From NCBI GenBank assembly GCA_022113835.1, contig JAILWY010000014.1, forward strand, positions 5,023,501 through 5,087,500: a stretch of DNA of 64,000 nucleotides, in the 5' to 3' direction. Origin of the DNA: Atopsyche davidsoni. Lineage: Eukaryota; Arthropoda; Insecta; Trichoptera; Hydrobiosidae. The first letter of the stretch is position 1; each line of letters starts with the position of its first letter. Shown here piece by piece: positions 12,901 through 25,120 of this stretch. A model generated the notes under the pieces. The model saw only the letters and a list, made by a program, of their open reading frames with translations. It was not told the origin of the DNA and ran no database searches. The position numbers and the translations under genes were made by a program.

Positions 12901-15479
12901 CCATATATACAATCAAATAAGTTAATTTAACTATTAAACAAATCGCGTTATTATTTTGGGTTAATCAGAACTATAAAGCCATTGATATAATCCACGAACA
13001 CTAAATAAGTTAATCCAATCCAATACTGCGGGTTTTTAAAAATATATGTTTTCCTAAATATCTGAGATGGAAAACAAATTGATTATTTGAGGCAAAATAC
13101 TAGGCACTTCGCTCTTCAGCCCTAAATACAAGCCTTCACGGATTAGATATTGTACGTAGTGCCATACAATCTGGGTATATATTCCAAGATTATATGCTAA
13201 GAGACGCAATCAACCCCCCTATTGTTGAACAATATTACAGAGAATTAAAATTTATGTGAGGAGAAGCGAGAAACCCTGAAGCCTCCCAAATATTATTGTT
13301 GCCTGATTTCCTTTGCTTGGATTTTCATTAAAGTTAATTGGATATATTTTACTAATTGATGAGAATTTGTTTCGCCAAACTTTTATTATTATAAGTTTTT
13401 CAAAATACAGCAATCGTTTATTTAGCTGGAATTATTCGAAAACCTATCAGTTTTTTTTATGTATCATAAATATTTCATTCACCAACCAAAATTATACTAC
13501 ATATCTTTCACTTTTTTTTTTGGTTATAATTTCACATTCAAAAATACTGTTTAATCATCAATCATATTTTATTTTTATGTATTCGATGCAGAGTTAGTTT
13601 TTATTTATTTTTGCTTTTGATAAATAATAATACGTGTCAAATTATATTTAAAATTAAAATTTATCATCAATGACGCGGTCAATGATAGTAAAATATTACA
13701 TAAATGGTAAAGTGAAAACATGTTTCTCAATCAAAAAAGTAAAAATTTTCAAATAAATTTAAATATGCTTTGTTTTGAGTATTTCGTGAAGTTACGAGTG
13801 TTTGCTCGCCAAAATTGATATCGCCGAGATCTGCGAGAAGGAAGCTAAAATTTTGTGTGTTTTCTATCTCATTTATTATTTTAATATTGTTAAAATGTAA
13901 ATTTGAGTAATTACATTTTAACCTTAGATGTGGGTGTCTTAATTAAACTCCAATTTTATTAATATCTCTCCGTACTCATTAACGCTGAAACGAAGTTTGA
14001 CCTTTTTAAAGTGGATTTGTTGGAATTCCCGCACCGTTAGGGTGTCACCTTTAGTGAGATCAATTATGGAAACTGCTTCCCTTAATATCCTTCCTTTTAC
14101 CTGATAAAGGAAAAGTCTCTCCCTGCGCCTTTTTCGTACCCATTCCTTAAATCTTAAACTACCTTTTGATATTAAGGTCACCTGTACGAAGACACTTATT
14201 TTATTATTAAATATTTCGCTAAAATCTACTTAAGCACTCGGGCATTATAATTTTATGAACACTCAACTTAATTATACCTTTTTCATTTTTTATCGCACAC
14301 ATTTTTAAAAAACATCTCAGTTTTTGTTAATTCTAAAAACATTAATTACTCGTAAGATGTTTTTCTTGTTAATTGTACAGATAATCAAAACCAACAACGG
14401 TCAAATTAAAGCACATTTTACAAGCGTACAACAATACTCTTGATGATTAATTCTCATTTGGGCGTAATTTTAAATTAATATTCAGGATTGTTTTCAGAAG
14501 AGAAGACTTAATCGCGTGGGGTTTTCGATATCAAAGAAGAGTGATTGAACCATTAAAAGAACAACTCAAATATGTGGGATTTTAATTATTTAGCATCCTC
14601 GGTTTAGTGGAAGTTTTTTGCATTTGCTTTGATACCATAGAAGCCCGATCTAACAATTTGTCGTATGTTATATAATACAGATTGGCTATTCTTTCGACGC
14701 TCGCGGGCACAAGCAAGGGCGAGATCCTCACGCGCCGGAGGAAGTGCCTGACGCTCTACGTGCTGATGGAAATTTTTAACGTTGAAATGAAATGTTGCGC
14801 ATTTTTCTTTTTCTCTAAAATTTCTTTTAATAAAAAGTTTACTTTATTTTTAATATTTTCTTTTAATTTTCTCATCATATTTTATACAAAAATATTTAAG
14901 CACGAATTAAACCAGAATAACTCTTTGGTGTAAAGAGTTTTCATTAAAAAAAAAAATGTCATGTTAACTCAAATTTTGTTTCTAATATTCAAGTTCACTT
15001 GATACACTATCATATCATCATCATGCTTTGTATAATTATAAAAATATCAGAATTTTCATTAACTATTCGTCTACTGTGAATAAAACAAACCTCTTCAATA
15101 CAATACCCTTTCATAGCTATGGTGGTGTTTCCTGCCGACTTCCTTTTTTAATAACTCCGAATCTCCAGCAAGTGCTGCAGACTCCGGGGTGCTATGGCCG
15201 TGGTATATTGCTGAGCCAGCCAGGCCTTGGGCATCACTCCAGCTCCGTCGGTTCCCAACTCAAATTGAATCGCAGAAGAAATAACACAATTTGTACCGCG
15301 CACTGCGGGACACTTATTCTATTATACCCAAGTCGTTGCCGACAAAACTGGCACAATCAACTAGACGCTCTAATTTTTAACAGAGAAGATATTGGATGGA
15401 AGATCTCAATAATTTACTACTCGTTTTTATAATTTATTATCAATCGTTGTATTTTACTTAAGTTACAATATTTATGCTC

Positions 15480-15525
<46 letters not shown>
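9910..15525 (+). other. Pgant intron 2, first part
   Basis: Intron 2 starts with GTGAGT. GC islets lie at about 10750-10935 (with TTTGTTCTCG at 10870-10879) and 11800-12030. Two places look partly coding and are described separately: a GC3-rich segment at 14681-14770 and a minus-strand frame at 13939-14181. A moderately GC-rich patch at 15110-15260 is unexplained. A long TA tract (15485-15526) leads into the transposable element. Confidence 0.7.
14681..14771 (+). other. Exon-like GC3-rich segment of unknown origin
   Basis: After a fair acceptor (ATATAATACAG ending at 14680) there are about 30 codons with almost all third positions G or C, in strong contrast to the AT-rich flanks and similar to the Pgant exons. 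The frame reads STLAGTSKGEIL and then a basic RRRK stretch. I do not recognise a family. No good donor follows: AT-rich sequence begins at about 14772. It could be an alternative exon, a fragment of a retrocopied gene, or chance within a GC islet. Confidence 0.3.
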
Positions 15526-15529
<4 letters not shown>

Positions 15530-17732
15530 GGTGTCCCTTAAAATTCAAGTTCAATATTTTTTTACGCATACCTTCTTAAAAGTTTAGTAATAACCCTATA
15601 TTGTCTAGAAAAAAATATTAGTTCGATTTATAAACGGTAACCCGTGCCGACTTGCGATTTTAACTTGTCCATACAAGTTGCGTAAGTACTGCGCTGTGAC
15701 TTGTAACTGCATGTTTTATTTGTCATTTCATACGTGATTTTTGAGATTAGTAGTGCTCCATTGTTTAGTGCGTTAACATGTCGGTGGAATTACGGAGTGA
15801 TAAACAAAATAATTTCCTTATCGGTTTGCCTAGATATCAAATAAATGGTGCAAAATTACCATCTAATCGACAAATTCCCTCGGTCCTATTTTACAATATT
15901 CGTGAGGTTAAACTGATTGTTAGTGAAAGTGCAAATCTTGTGATTAGGGAGTGCATCATATATTGGGAAAAAGCAAGAATTCCAACAAGGGCATATCCTA
16001 ACTGCGTGAAGAAACTTGTTGATTTATATCATGTTTGGAGAGAGTTGCAAAAAAAATTGTAAGAAAACTCAGGTTACGTTCAAGAGCCGTGAGAACAATT
16101 TCAAAATTGATCTTGATAATTTGTTTGATATTGCACATGCTGATGCTTTTGAGAGAATGAAAATAGAGTAAGATAAATTATTTTTAATGAAACAGAGAGA
16201 GCCAGATCGACCAGGATGCTTAGGTGGTGTTGATAAGAAATTGTCGGAAAAAGAAGATAGATCTAAACAACGACGATTGGAAGAAGAGGAAAGGGTTGTA
16301 AGACAAAGATAACCACTAGCTGCTGAAACTAGAAAATCAAGGGCAGAAGCAATAAAATCTGACTTCTTTGGAAGTAATGTACCCGACGTAGTCACAGTCC
16401 ATTGGGATGGAAAACTATTACCCGGGTTAGATGTACGAAGTTCTAAAGAAGAACGCTTGCCAGTTATTGCTTCGTTTGACGATAAGGAACAGCTTCTTGC
16501 AGTGCCAAAACTAGAACATTCTTCTGAAAAACATCAAGCTAAGGCTGTCTCAACAGCTCTCTTTGACTGGAACCTTCACGATAAAGTACAAATAATGTGC
16601 TGCGACACAACAGCTTTCAATACTGGCCGTTTCAATGGAGCTTGTGCTATTTTGGAGAAACTTTAGGAAGAGAATTGCTGCTTTTCACCTGTCGTCATCA
16701 TGTTTATGAATTGGTCCTAAAAGCTGTCTTTGAAAGCAAAATTAAGTAAATTACTAGTAGCCCAGATACTCCAATGTTTAAAAAGTTCAGAGAAAATTGG
16801 AAAAACATCGACGCTAGTAACATTGAACCATCTCTTAATTTCGTAAAACAACGTGTTGCCGAGACAGACATTCAAGCTTTTTTAATATTTTATAAGGCAG
16901 AATTAGACAAAGGTTATGTAAGAGATGACTACCGTAAATTGGTCGAACTGTGCGTAATATTTTTGGGAGGAGACTCAGAGGAAAAATTAAAACTAAGCCC
17001 CCCCAAAGCCATGCATCAGGCACGCTGGATGGCGAGAGCGATCTATTCTTTAAAAATGTGTTTACTTCAGTCACAATGCAGAATAACTGCGAAGGACAAA
17101 AAGACTCTACAAGATGTTTGCTTATGTTTCTAAAACACTGGATGATTTCGTATCGGAAAAGAGCAAACAATTTTTATCATGACTGCAGATCGACGACAGT
17201 TTTCTAAAGGAAGATGTATCTTCTTGGAATAATAATAGTGCTTTTGTGGAAGCTAAAAGAAAAATAAATTATTTGAGGGTTGTGAATGATACTGCTGAAA
17301 GGGCTGTTAAAATGATGCAAGATTTTAACGGACTTATCGCGGCTGAAGAAGAACAAAAACAGTTCTTGCTGCGCTGTGTCCAGGAACATAGAAAATTGTA
17401 TCCGGACTGTAAAAAAACAACTCTATAAAAAAGTTACCCTGACTGATTGTTATTACTTTATGTTTTTGATTAAAGATTAATGTTCATTTAATTTAATTTT
17501 TACTATTATTCACTTAATTTATTGCATTTATAATGATTTTATACCAGACCGAAATATCAAGACAAAACACGTTTTTTACTAAACTTTGAAGCTCGGTCGG
17601 CACTAGTTGCAATTTTTCTAGAAAGATGAAATTTTATATTTGAGTATCTTATAGCATTAGTAAAAAATGTAGAGGGTATGCATTTCGAAATTTGAAAAAA
17701 AAAATTTTTTGGTCATATAAGGGACACCCTAA
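15526..17732 (+). mobile_element. hAT-like DNA transposon in a TA tract, copy 1
   Basis: A 2207-bp element bounded by perfect 15-bp inverted repeats TTAGGGTGTCCCTTA (15526-15540 and, complemented, 17718-17732). It lies inside (TA)n, so the target duplication cannot be sized. If the element is taken as starting TAGGG, the flanks fit an 8-bp ATATATAT, but any even length fits. The copy at 41027-43223 is almost identical. Inside is one plus-strand broken transposase-like gene. TAGGG-type termini and the internal motifs suggest a diverged hAT lineage. IS3EU or another superfamily cannot be excluded. Confidence 0.9.
15778..17428 (+). pseudogene. Broken transposase-like gene, copy 1
   Basis: The ATG at 15778 opens 94 good codons. 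A frameshift in an A-tract near 16052-16059 then breaks the frame. In the following frame come stops at 16169 and 16310, another shift with TAG near 16664, and a stop at 16745. Recognisable pieces in order are a charged helical region, CDTTAFNTGRF (D codon at 16604), CRHHVYELVLKAV (C codon at 16690), and HQARWMARAIYSLK (W codon at 17026). The spacing resembles the hAT RNase H-fold order of DNA-x-N, CxxH and RW. The final 60 codons (17246-17428) are open and end in a TAA. I see no BED finger at the N-terminus. Private to this copy are a few bases near 17112 and 17215 that differ from copy 2. Confidence 0.8.
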
Positions 17733-17739
17733 TATATAT

Positions 17740-20700
17740 ATATAGCATATGCGTTAAATTCCCTATTATTATGAGCTTGAAATCACTTCGCTCCTTGGGT
17801 GAACACTATACCCTAACATAAAAAGATTATTTAAATTATCATGTTTATATAGACTACTGCCATGTACTTCGTTTAAAGCTTTATTTGTATAAGTAATACT
17901 TGCCTGCTGCTTACTTAAATAAGCTTAAATAATTTAATATAAAAGTATTACGCATTTTTTTTTTTATTTTCCGTTGCTTCGTATCAGATATGTTTAATGA
18001 CCCTAAGGTAAGTCAAAAATAAATTTCAGGATGTGAGTATATATTTCAATTTTGTACCCAGCTGAACACTAGGCAGGCTATTTATTTACCAATTCTGCTA
18101 CAACTTCACCGGCGCATTTGCAAGAAATGTGAAATCTCTCACGGAACTAAAACTGACAGCCTATTTTGCGCGTTTAAAATATAACCCCGAGGAATTCTCG
18201 TCGCGGACTGGCTCGGGAGAAACGTGAATATCGGCTGAGAAAAAATGAAACTTCTATCTAGGTCAAAACACCAACGTAAGAAGTGCGACAGTAAAATATT
18301 GGGTGATTATTGATTTTCCATTTGTACATTACTAGTGGCGCTCAATCGAAATCATTTATATGAAATTCGCCAATTTTGAACTATATGAGACAATTTTCAT
18401 ATCCTGTTTCTCTTTTTGACATTGTACGTACATGCAGTTAAAATTTTTCTACACACGTCGCGACACAATTTACAAGCAACTTGCATTTAGCCATTAGCGT
18501 ATATATGGTATCTTGTATTTATATCAACAAGTGATATAAAAATAAATTCATGTCTTCAATACATAGAGCATATCAAATCACTATTCATCAAACAATTTTG
18601 AAAAGCAGCATGGCCTTTGTCACTTAAAATTATTTACTTAAAATATTATAATATTTATTTTAAAATATGTGTGACGATACATCTTATCTATTTTAATACT
18701 TGATTTTTAATTAATAGTCCTAATTAAATGTTTTAAAAGGTAATCAACAAATGGAAACTGGGAGTAGTAAGAAACACACAGGTAGTTTTTATTTCTGTTT
18801 ACGCATTACACATAACAATTGAATTATTTGACTGTACAGTGAACGATTGAAATTAAAGTGGTTCTTGTATTATACTTTAGGTACTTAAGGATTTCATTTG
18901 AAGCGTAATGCTGCTATGTATCATTCCAAAGTTTAATTATGACGGTTTGTATGTAGAGCGGCGCGTGTGTAGGGATGCGACATGCGCTGGCCGGGAGAGC
19001 CCCGCCAACTGCGAACAAGTTTACTGGAACTCCCCCGGAATATTAATGCTGGACTGTCTTCATCACTAAAGTCACATAATGTTATCAAGTAGTTTATACC
19101 TACATTTATATTTCATTTTACGTTTTCCTCGTCTGTATTAACTGTATTGGTTTGAATAATATAAGCACGGCTCTTGTTAGAAACGCAAACTACAAAATGA
19201 TGCTATCAGTGAGTATGTTCGATTTTATACTTGTAATCTTATTGTTAATATTTAAAATTTATGAAAATTCTGTTTCCTCAAAAATTTACCACATATTTGT
19301 TAAATCATCTTTATGATTTATTGAAATAACCATGGAAATGAGTAAAAACAGGTAAAACCCCGGCTTACTTTTTTAAATTAACAATATATAAATTTCATTT
19401 GTAACACGTTTTGAATACAGTATTTATCGTTTTTTTTGTTTTATATGTAACAGCAATATAATTTATTTCTTTAAATGGGAAACCTTTTTAATCACGATGT
19501 GCTATACGAGTATACTGCATAATTTATTAGCATCGTTGATTCCGATCTGGACATTTCAGATTTTGTTTGTGTTAGAACGAGACCGCCGGATTAGCCCTTG
19601 TTATTATGCAACGTGATGTATTTCGCTGAAGGGGCTGTATTTCACTGTGCTTTTGTTTTCTTGATTTCGACTGAAACGGATTTCTTTTCCAAACAGGCAA
19701 AGATTCCAAAGCCTAGGCAGATTAATTAATTATTTTAATGGCTTCATCCAAAAACGCGGCTCGAGCCTGCCTGAATACTAAACAGCAGCTGAACATTCCT
19801 CTAGAATAACTTGATTACGTTTACACATAGTTTCCTACCTCGCGTATTCAGAGGAGGTGTGCCACGAGAGGGAGTGTTTCAGTTTTCATCAAATATTTAC
19901 AAGTACAAGAGATGAAGAAAATGTTAAAATCATCAGCTGGTATGTTTTCCTGGTATTCTAACACATAGATCATAATCATAGGCACTTAAAAAAAAGTTTA
20001 ATTTATTTAAAATGAAAATACAGACGAAAGCTTCAAATTTTCGAGCAGAAAACAAAACAATTCATAAAACAGTTAACAAGAGAAGATATGTAAGAACAAT
20101 TTTAAAAAAACTCAAAAATAAAAACAAATTTTGATTTTAGCTATTCTCACTGTATTTATTTTTGATAGTCATGTTTTAACTGTTGAAATGTTTATATATT
20201 ATTAATTATTAGATATGCTAAAGATTATATGTTAAAGCTTATACAGTCTTCGTTCACGTCTTCGTTCTTTCTTTCATTGATTTAATTGATGCAAACTCTC
20301 ATAATTCCTGTGTTACACAATAGTTTATTGTATAAAATATCAATATACAGCAGTAGCAGAGTGCTTCTCAATACAAGTTAATTGGTTTCATACGAGAACA
20401 TGATGATGACTTTATACGCATCGGATAGAAAACTAGTTAACCAAAGCTCGCACCCCAAGTTGTGCCACCCTACTTGCTCCGGAAGGTTCGATTAGTCACT
20501 GCGGCCCCTGAAAAAAGGCTTTCGCGCCCTGATAAGCCTGTATCTACATTCTAGGCGCACGTTCTCCTTGGAGCAGAATTTGTATGTTAAATTATTCGCG
20601 GCGTGGCTGGTAATTAATGACTGTAAATAAACTTAGCGAGTTTGAAATATTTTTATTCGCCTCGATGAAATATTACAGAACAAGCACTAAATTAATTCGG

Positions 20701-22588
20701 TAATTATTAATTTTAATACTTTCATACTTTAGATTAGTGTGGATTAATTCATGAAAGTCAAATCAATTAAAAATGTTATACCTGCTCAGAACAAAGGCGC
20801 TATCTTTTGTGTTGCCTATTTATAAAGGTAAAATAAGAAATTATTGGATATTTAAATAGTCTAGCTATTTCAATGTATATTAAGTACGCAAATTATATTT
20901 TCAAAGGCCACATTAAGGCTTTATAATTACAATTGTGTATAAAATAATCAACTCTAAAAGTTAGCTCATAATCGAAATATTTCTAAACAAAGCTTGTATG
21001 TGGGAGTCATATATTATTATTATACATTTCAAAGTTCTGAAAAACTTGCACGCGTATAATTTTTTAAATCTACGTGGCTCATTTTGTAGTTTGCATAGTG
21101 TATGTTCTAGGAACGCTCTTCAAATGTGAATGCCGGAGTTTACCTGTGAGGGCGTGTAATTTTGTTTGCCCGTGTAACCAGTTCGCCCCCGCGCCGATAA
21201 ACTGCCCCACCCCCATCCCCCGCCCCCCACCCCCCATGCTTCATCCCCCATCCCCCATGCTTCATCCCCCATCCCCCCCGCGGGTCGCGTGCCGCCCCGT
21301 CGCGATCGGAAGCCTTCGCGACCGCTATCTGCCGGGCCGGTCCTGGCTCCGGTGCGTGTCGCGCCGCTGCTCGTTTGCGTGTTCGCTGGAGATGACCGAT
21401 CCGACCCGGATACCCTTGCCTACCTTAATTATTTACCTTCTTCGTCTGATAACAGTAATTCGATATTGTTATTCCAAACTTCCACAAAAGAATTATATGA
21501 CATATCCTGTGTACACGTATACAAGGCCCTCGTTTGTTTTAGTCCCTGCTAATGCATTGGTCGTTTCATACGGCCAGCGACAAATTTTTTATTTTATAAA
21601 TATTCGCATGGTTGTCTGTTCGCATCATAACTAAATCTAATGTTTGTGACTGGCAATATCAGTTAGGAACAGAAATTAAAATACACCATTTATTTTATTA
21701 TAAACAGCTACACCCGGCCACTAGATTGTGTAAGTTAAATATTGCCAAATATTTTATTTATCTATGTTTTAAAGTAGCATTGAGATAAATTTGGAGTTCT
21801 TCGTTATGATGTGGGCTTGCATAGTGCTTAAACAAATAGAGCACATCGAATGCTGAAAATAACGAATAATTATTTACGAAGTAAGAGCAAAAATTCAGCG
21901 ACATCCAAAGAAGCTGCAAAAGTATTATCTATCTCGTCAGCAGTTATGCGATTCGCTGTTCTCTTGAAACATAAAACAAGCAACTTAACAATTTTTCATT
22001 AGACAAATTAATATTTTTCTGGTTTTCGTAATAGTCGGTAGTTGTCAGCTGTGCATTAAGTTTAGCATTGCAATCGACTGCATCCGCCGTCGCCGTGTGC
22101 AGCAAGCTTGCAACAAAAAGTGCAATATTTCCATCCCCGGCGCGCGCACGTTACCTGCCTTCTGATTGCTCCATTGTTGGAATCTCATAGTTTTTATCAG
22201 AAAATTTCCTGCCTTTTCCCTACAAAGAACGCTTTTGCTGGTTGATTTTTCATAATAAAAAGCCATTTAGATATTAGTCTTTTAACTTGTTATTTCTTAA
22301 ATGACCTATTTTAGTTTATTAAATTTTACGCAAATAATTGAAATTAAAATTATCTTAGCTTTAATACTGCTATTACAGAAATGTGAAATCAAAAACTTTT
22401 CATGTAATTGTATTCTTTCTCATCTCAAAGACAAGCAGTGCTTCCTTTGTTTGGGTGCATTATCTTTTTTTTACTACCAAAACAATAATTCTCATTTGAA
22501 ATGCAGTCTGTTTTGCAAAGTAATTTCAACAATAGAATTATTTTCACTGTTTTTTGTAACTTTATATTAAAATAAAATTCTTAAAGTT
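17740..22588 (+). other. Pgant intron 2, segment after transposon copy 1
   Basis: AT-rich, with no supported exon. GC islets lie at about 18955-19045, 20450-20580, 21120-21420 (with a C-rich tandem repeat) and 22075-22165. The 186-codon open frame across 21074-21634 is produced by the C-rich repeat and is not taken as a gene. Confidence 0.6.
21234..21277. repeat. C-rich 22-bp tandem duplication
   Basis: Two adjacent copies of a unit reading CATGCTTCATCCCCCATCCC plus two C. They sit in a longer strongly C-biased run (about 21207-21280). The strand asymmetry is extreme: nearly all G is on the minus strand. Confidence 0.75.
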
Positions 22589-22636
22589 CTTTCAGTCATT
22601 TTAATCCTTTAATATTATGATTAAAATGACTGAAAG
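22589..22636. repeat. Perfect 18-bp inverted repeat (hairpin)
   Basis: CTTTCAGTCATTTTAATC (22589-22606) is followed after 12 bases by its exact complement (22619-22636). No mismatch is seen. It is not flanked by recognisable transposon ends. Confidence 0.9.
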
Positions 22637-23770
22637 GAAAGCTTTGCACAAACGTTCTAGAATTAATTTGATGGATAAATATCAACAATACTAACATATT
22701 CAACTGTAAAATAATATCTTTAACATATTTTTTTTATGTAATAGATACATATCCAACTCAACTTAATTAATTTTAAAATAACATTTAAATCAGTGCTTCC
22801 GTTTTGTACATTAAATATATTGATAATTATATCCAAACGAATCATAAAATTAAAGATATTTTGACCTTTTTTAATTCAGTTTTTTTAGTATTCACGAATT
22901 TGTTTTGTTTAGCACACAACCAATAACTTCACTTCATACACACCCTAGCGCAGTCTACTGCTTGTCTTTCCGTACATTTGTTCCCATAACTAACTTTAAG
23001 CATACGGACCGTGGGTACTGACCCCTGCATTATATTTTCACAAGCCTAATTTATTCGTTACCTTCCTGAGGCGAAGCTATCAAACGGGCGGTTATTGGGC
23101 TGTTAACTACTAGATTATAGTGAAAAACCTAGCTTAGGCTAATCCAAGGTTCGGTCATAAAGTTTTCACTCGTCAGCCCAGAACAGCGAACGGTCTGCCA
23201 GCACGGAACTCCGAACGATTATGACGTCATTTAAATTTGCATTAATATGAGTGCTTAAAAATTACGCACGACCCTCTCGTATTGTTGTTTTTACAATTTC
23301 TAATATAAACAAATTTTCTGCCCGAGAAATGTGAAACTTTAGTTTAATCTTTATTGTTTCGTTGCGAGCATTGTCTCCTGGAGCTGCGGGTTTATTGTGT
23401 TATTATATGCTTTGTTTTTATATTTTATGAAAATGGTTTTGGCTTAAAAGGGTTTTTGATATAGTATTTATTTATTATTTCTGTTTAGTTAACATATTTT
23501 TGGAAAAATTGGTTCTTCTCTGAAATATTAAAGTTAAGTACATATCAACGATTTTGTCGTTACACTAGAGAGCAACTTCCCTGGCAATATTCTTCTATGT
23601 CTCCGGTCTTTACTTTAGTTTATTTTTGATCAACGTCACATAATATGAATGTGAAATATGCCAATGATAATAAACGTACGTGACTCGGTGACTCAGTTTT
23701 ATGGTGCGTTTTTTTTTAAATGTTTGAAAATTCGTGCGTACTTTATTTCTCTTGAGAGAATGAGATAATA

Positions 23771-23816
23771 TTATTAGTGACCGGTTTCGGCAACTTGTTA
23801 CGTTGGCATTATCAAA
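23771..23816 (-). repeat. GAAAC hairpin repeat, copy 2
   Basis: Read on the minus strand this matches 8111-8156 at 40 of 46 bases, including the flanks TTTGATAATGCCA and CGAAACCGGTCAC. The stem has one mismatch here (GCCAAC with GTTGCC). No obvious similarity extends beyond the block, so only a short module seems retained or both are ends of a decayed element. Confidence 0.7.
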
Positions 23817-25110
23817 CAAGATTATGTTATATACTGTGTAATTATTTAAAACTATTACGCTTGTTTAATTATTTGATTGGTTTTATGTATTTTTTTATTT
23901 TTACTTTATTTATATTTTTACTGTTTTAAAAATTATGTAATGCACCTGAGATTTTTTATTTTGAATGCACTTGTGTCATTTAATTTACAAATATGTTGAA
24001 ATCTTACGCTTTTATTCTATAATGTTATAAATATCCAAGTTTATAAATATAAAAAGGTAAACTTAATTTAGACCTACCCTTGCTGCCCTCTTCTGAAAAT
24101 CGTATTTCCTATCGCTTTTATCCATGGACTCTCACGAATCAAGTAGCCCCTTAAGTTTCCCCATTAGCCATGGTAGCAGTGCCTCCCTCCCTTACTACAC
24201 AAGCCGGGGGTGGTCAAGTCCTGCCACACTGAACTCTTTACTTTTCACTGAAGCCCTTTTGTCAACTCTCAACTTCTAATCGTCTCTAAGACTTTATATA
24301 GTTCTTTTATCTCTTTTCTTTTTTTTATTTTCCAAGTTGATACATAAGTCTAACAAGCTTGGGAAGCAGAACTTGCAGGATTTCAATAACGAGACTTACA
24401 TCCTCTGTGTTCAGAAGTCATCCGTCATTCTGTCTCCCTGCCGGGCCGTACATCTCTAACAAGGACTTTTCTCTCGATTGCTCCATGACTCGCACAAAAA
24501 GCGGATATTTGTTGCAACGACCGCGACAGCTATAAAATAAATAAATAAGTTTGATGAATTGCATGTTTATCCCACTATTTTATTTACTTTTGTGTACAGC
24601 AATAAAGAAAAGACGTATAAAGCTCAGTTACAAATGTAGGTCAATTATATTCTTTTAAAATGGAAGTAACATATCTTCATTTAACGACAAAACAAGACAT
24701 TATGTTTTATAAAATAAATGTTGTTTAGTTAAGAACTTGCATTGTAAAACTTTAAAAAGTGTAATCTGCCGTAAAGTAACCAATTTTCAGGAAACAGTGC
24801 GAATGTTGGTATTATTATTGCGCCTTATTTAAATTTATCTCCCTTTACAATCTTGTATACGCGCGAGAACGTTGTGTACGCAATACGCAATCTTACATTA
24901 TTCCCTACAAAGGCGAAAATTATCGCAAGCTCCGGGCCATTGGCTGGCACGGGGTGTTCATATTAAATACCCCTAAATACGCAATATCTGCACACGAACG
25001 ATTCTCTCAATGGAGCAGTACGTTTCCTCAAAAGCCTCTAATTGTTCCTAACGACGACTGAAAAGCGCCGCCTTCCGGGCGCCTCCTGAAAACTTCAGAT
25101 TTCAGGCAGT

Positions 25111-25120
25111 GGGATTTCCC
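25111..25120. promoter_or_regulatory. Possible Rel/Dorsal (kappa-B) site
   Basis: GGGATTTCCC is an exact match to the consensus GGGRNWYYCC. It lies within a GC islet in an intron. A single 10-bp match in 64 kb is weak evidence without conservation or binding data. Confidence 0.2.

Noticed and set aside
16069..16395. Minus-strand 108-codon frame, also at 41570-41896
   Set aside because: It is antisense to the transposase-like gene and explained by it. The frame is kept in both copies only because the copies are nearly identical.
20486..20510. GGTTCGATTAG, a tRNA B-box-like string
   Set aside because: No A-box at the right distance and no acceptor or anticodon stems could be folded by eye.
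21074..21634. A 186-codon frame with a Pro-rich middle
   Set aside because: The Pro-rich part is just the C-rich tandem repeat translated. The flanks have no protein-like pattern and other frames are open too.
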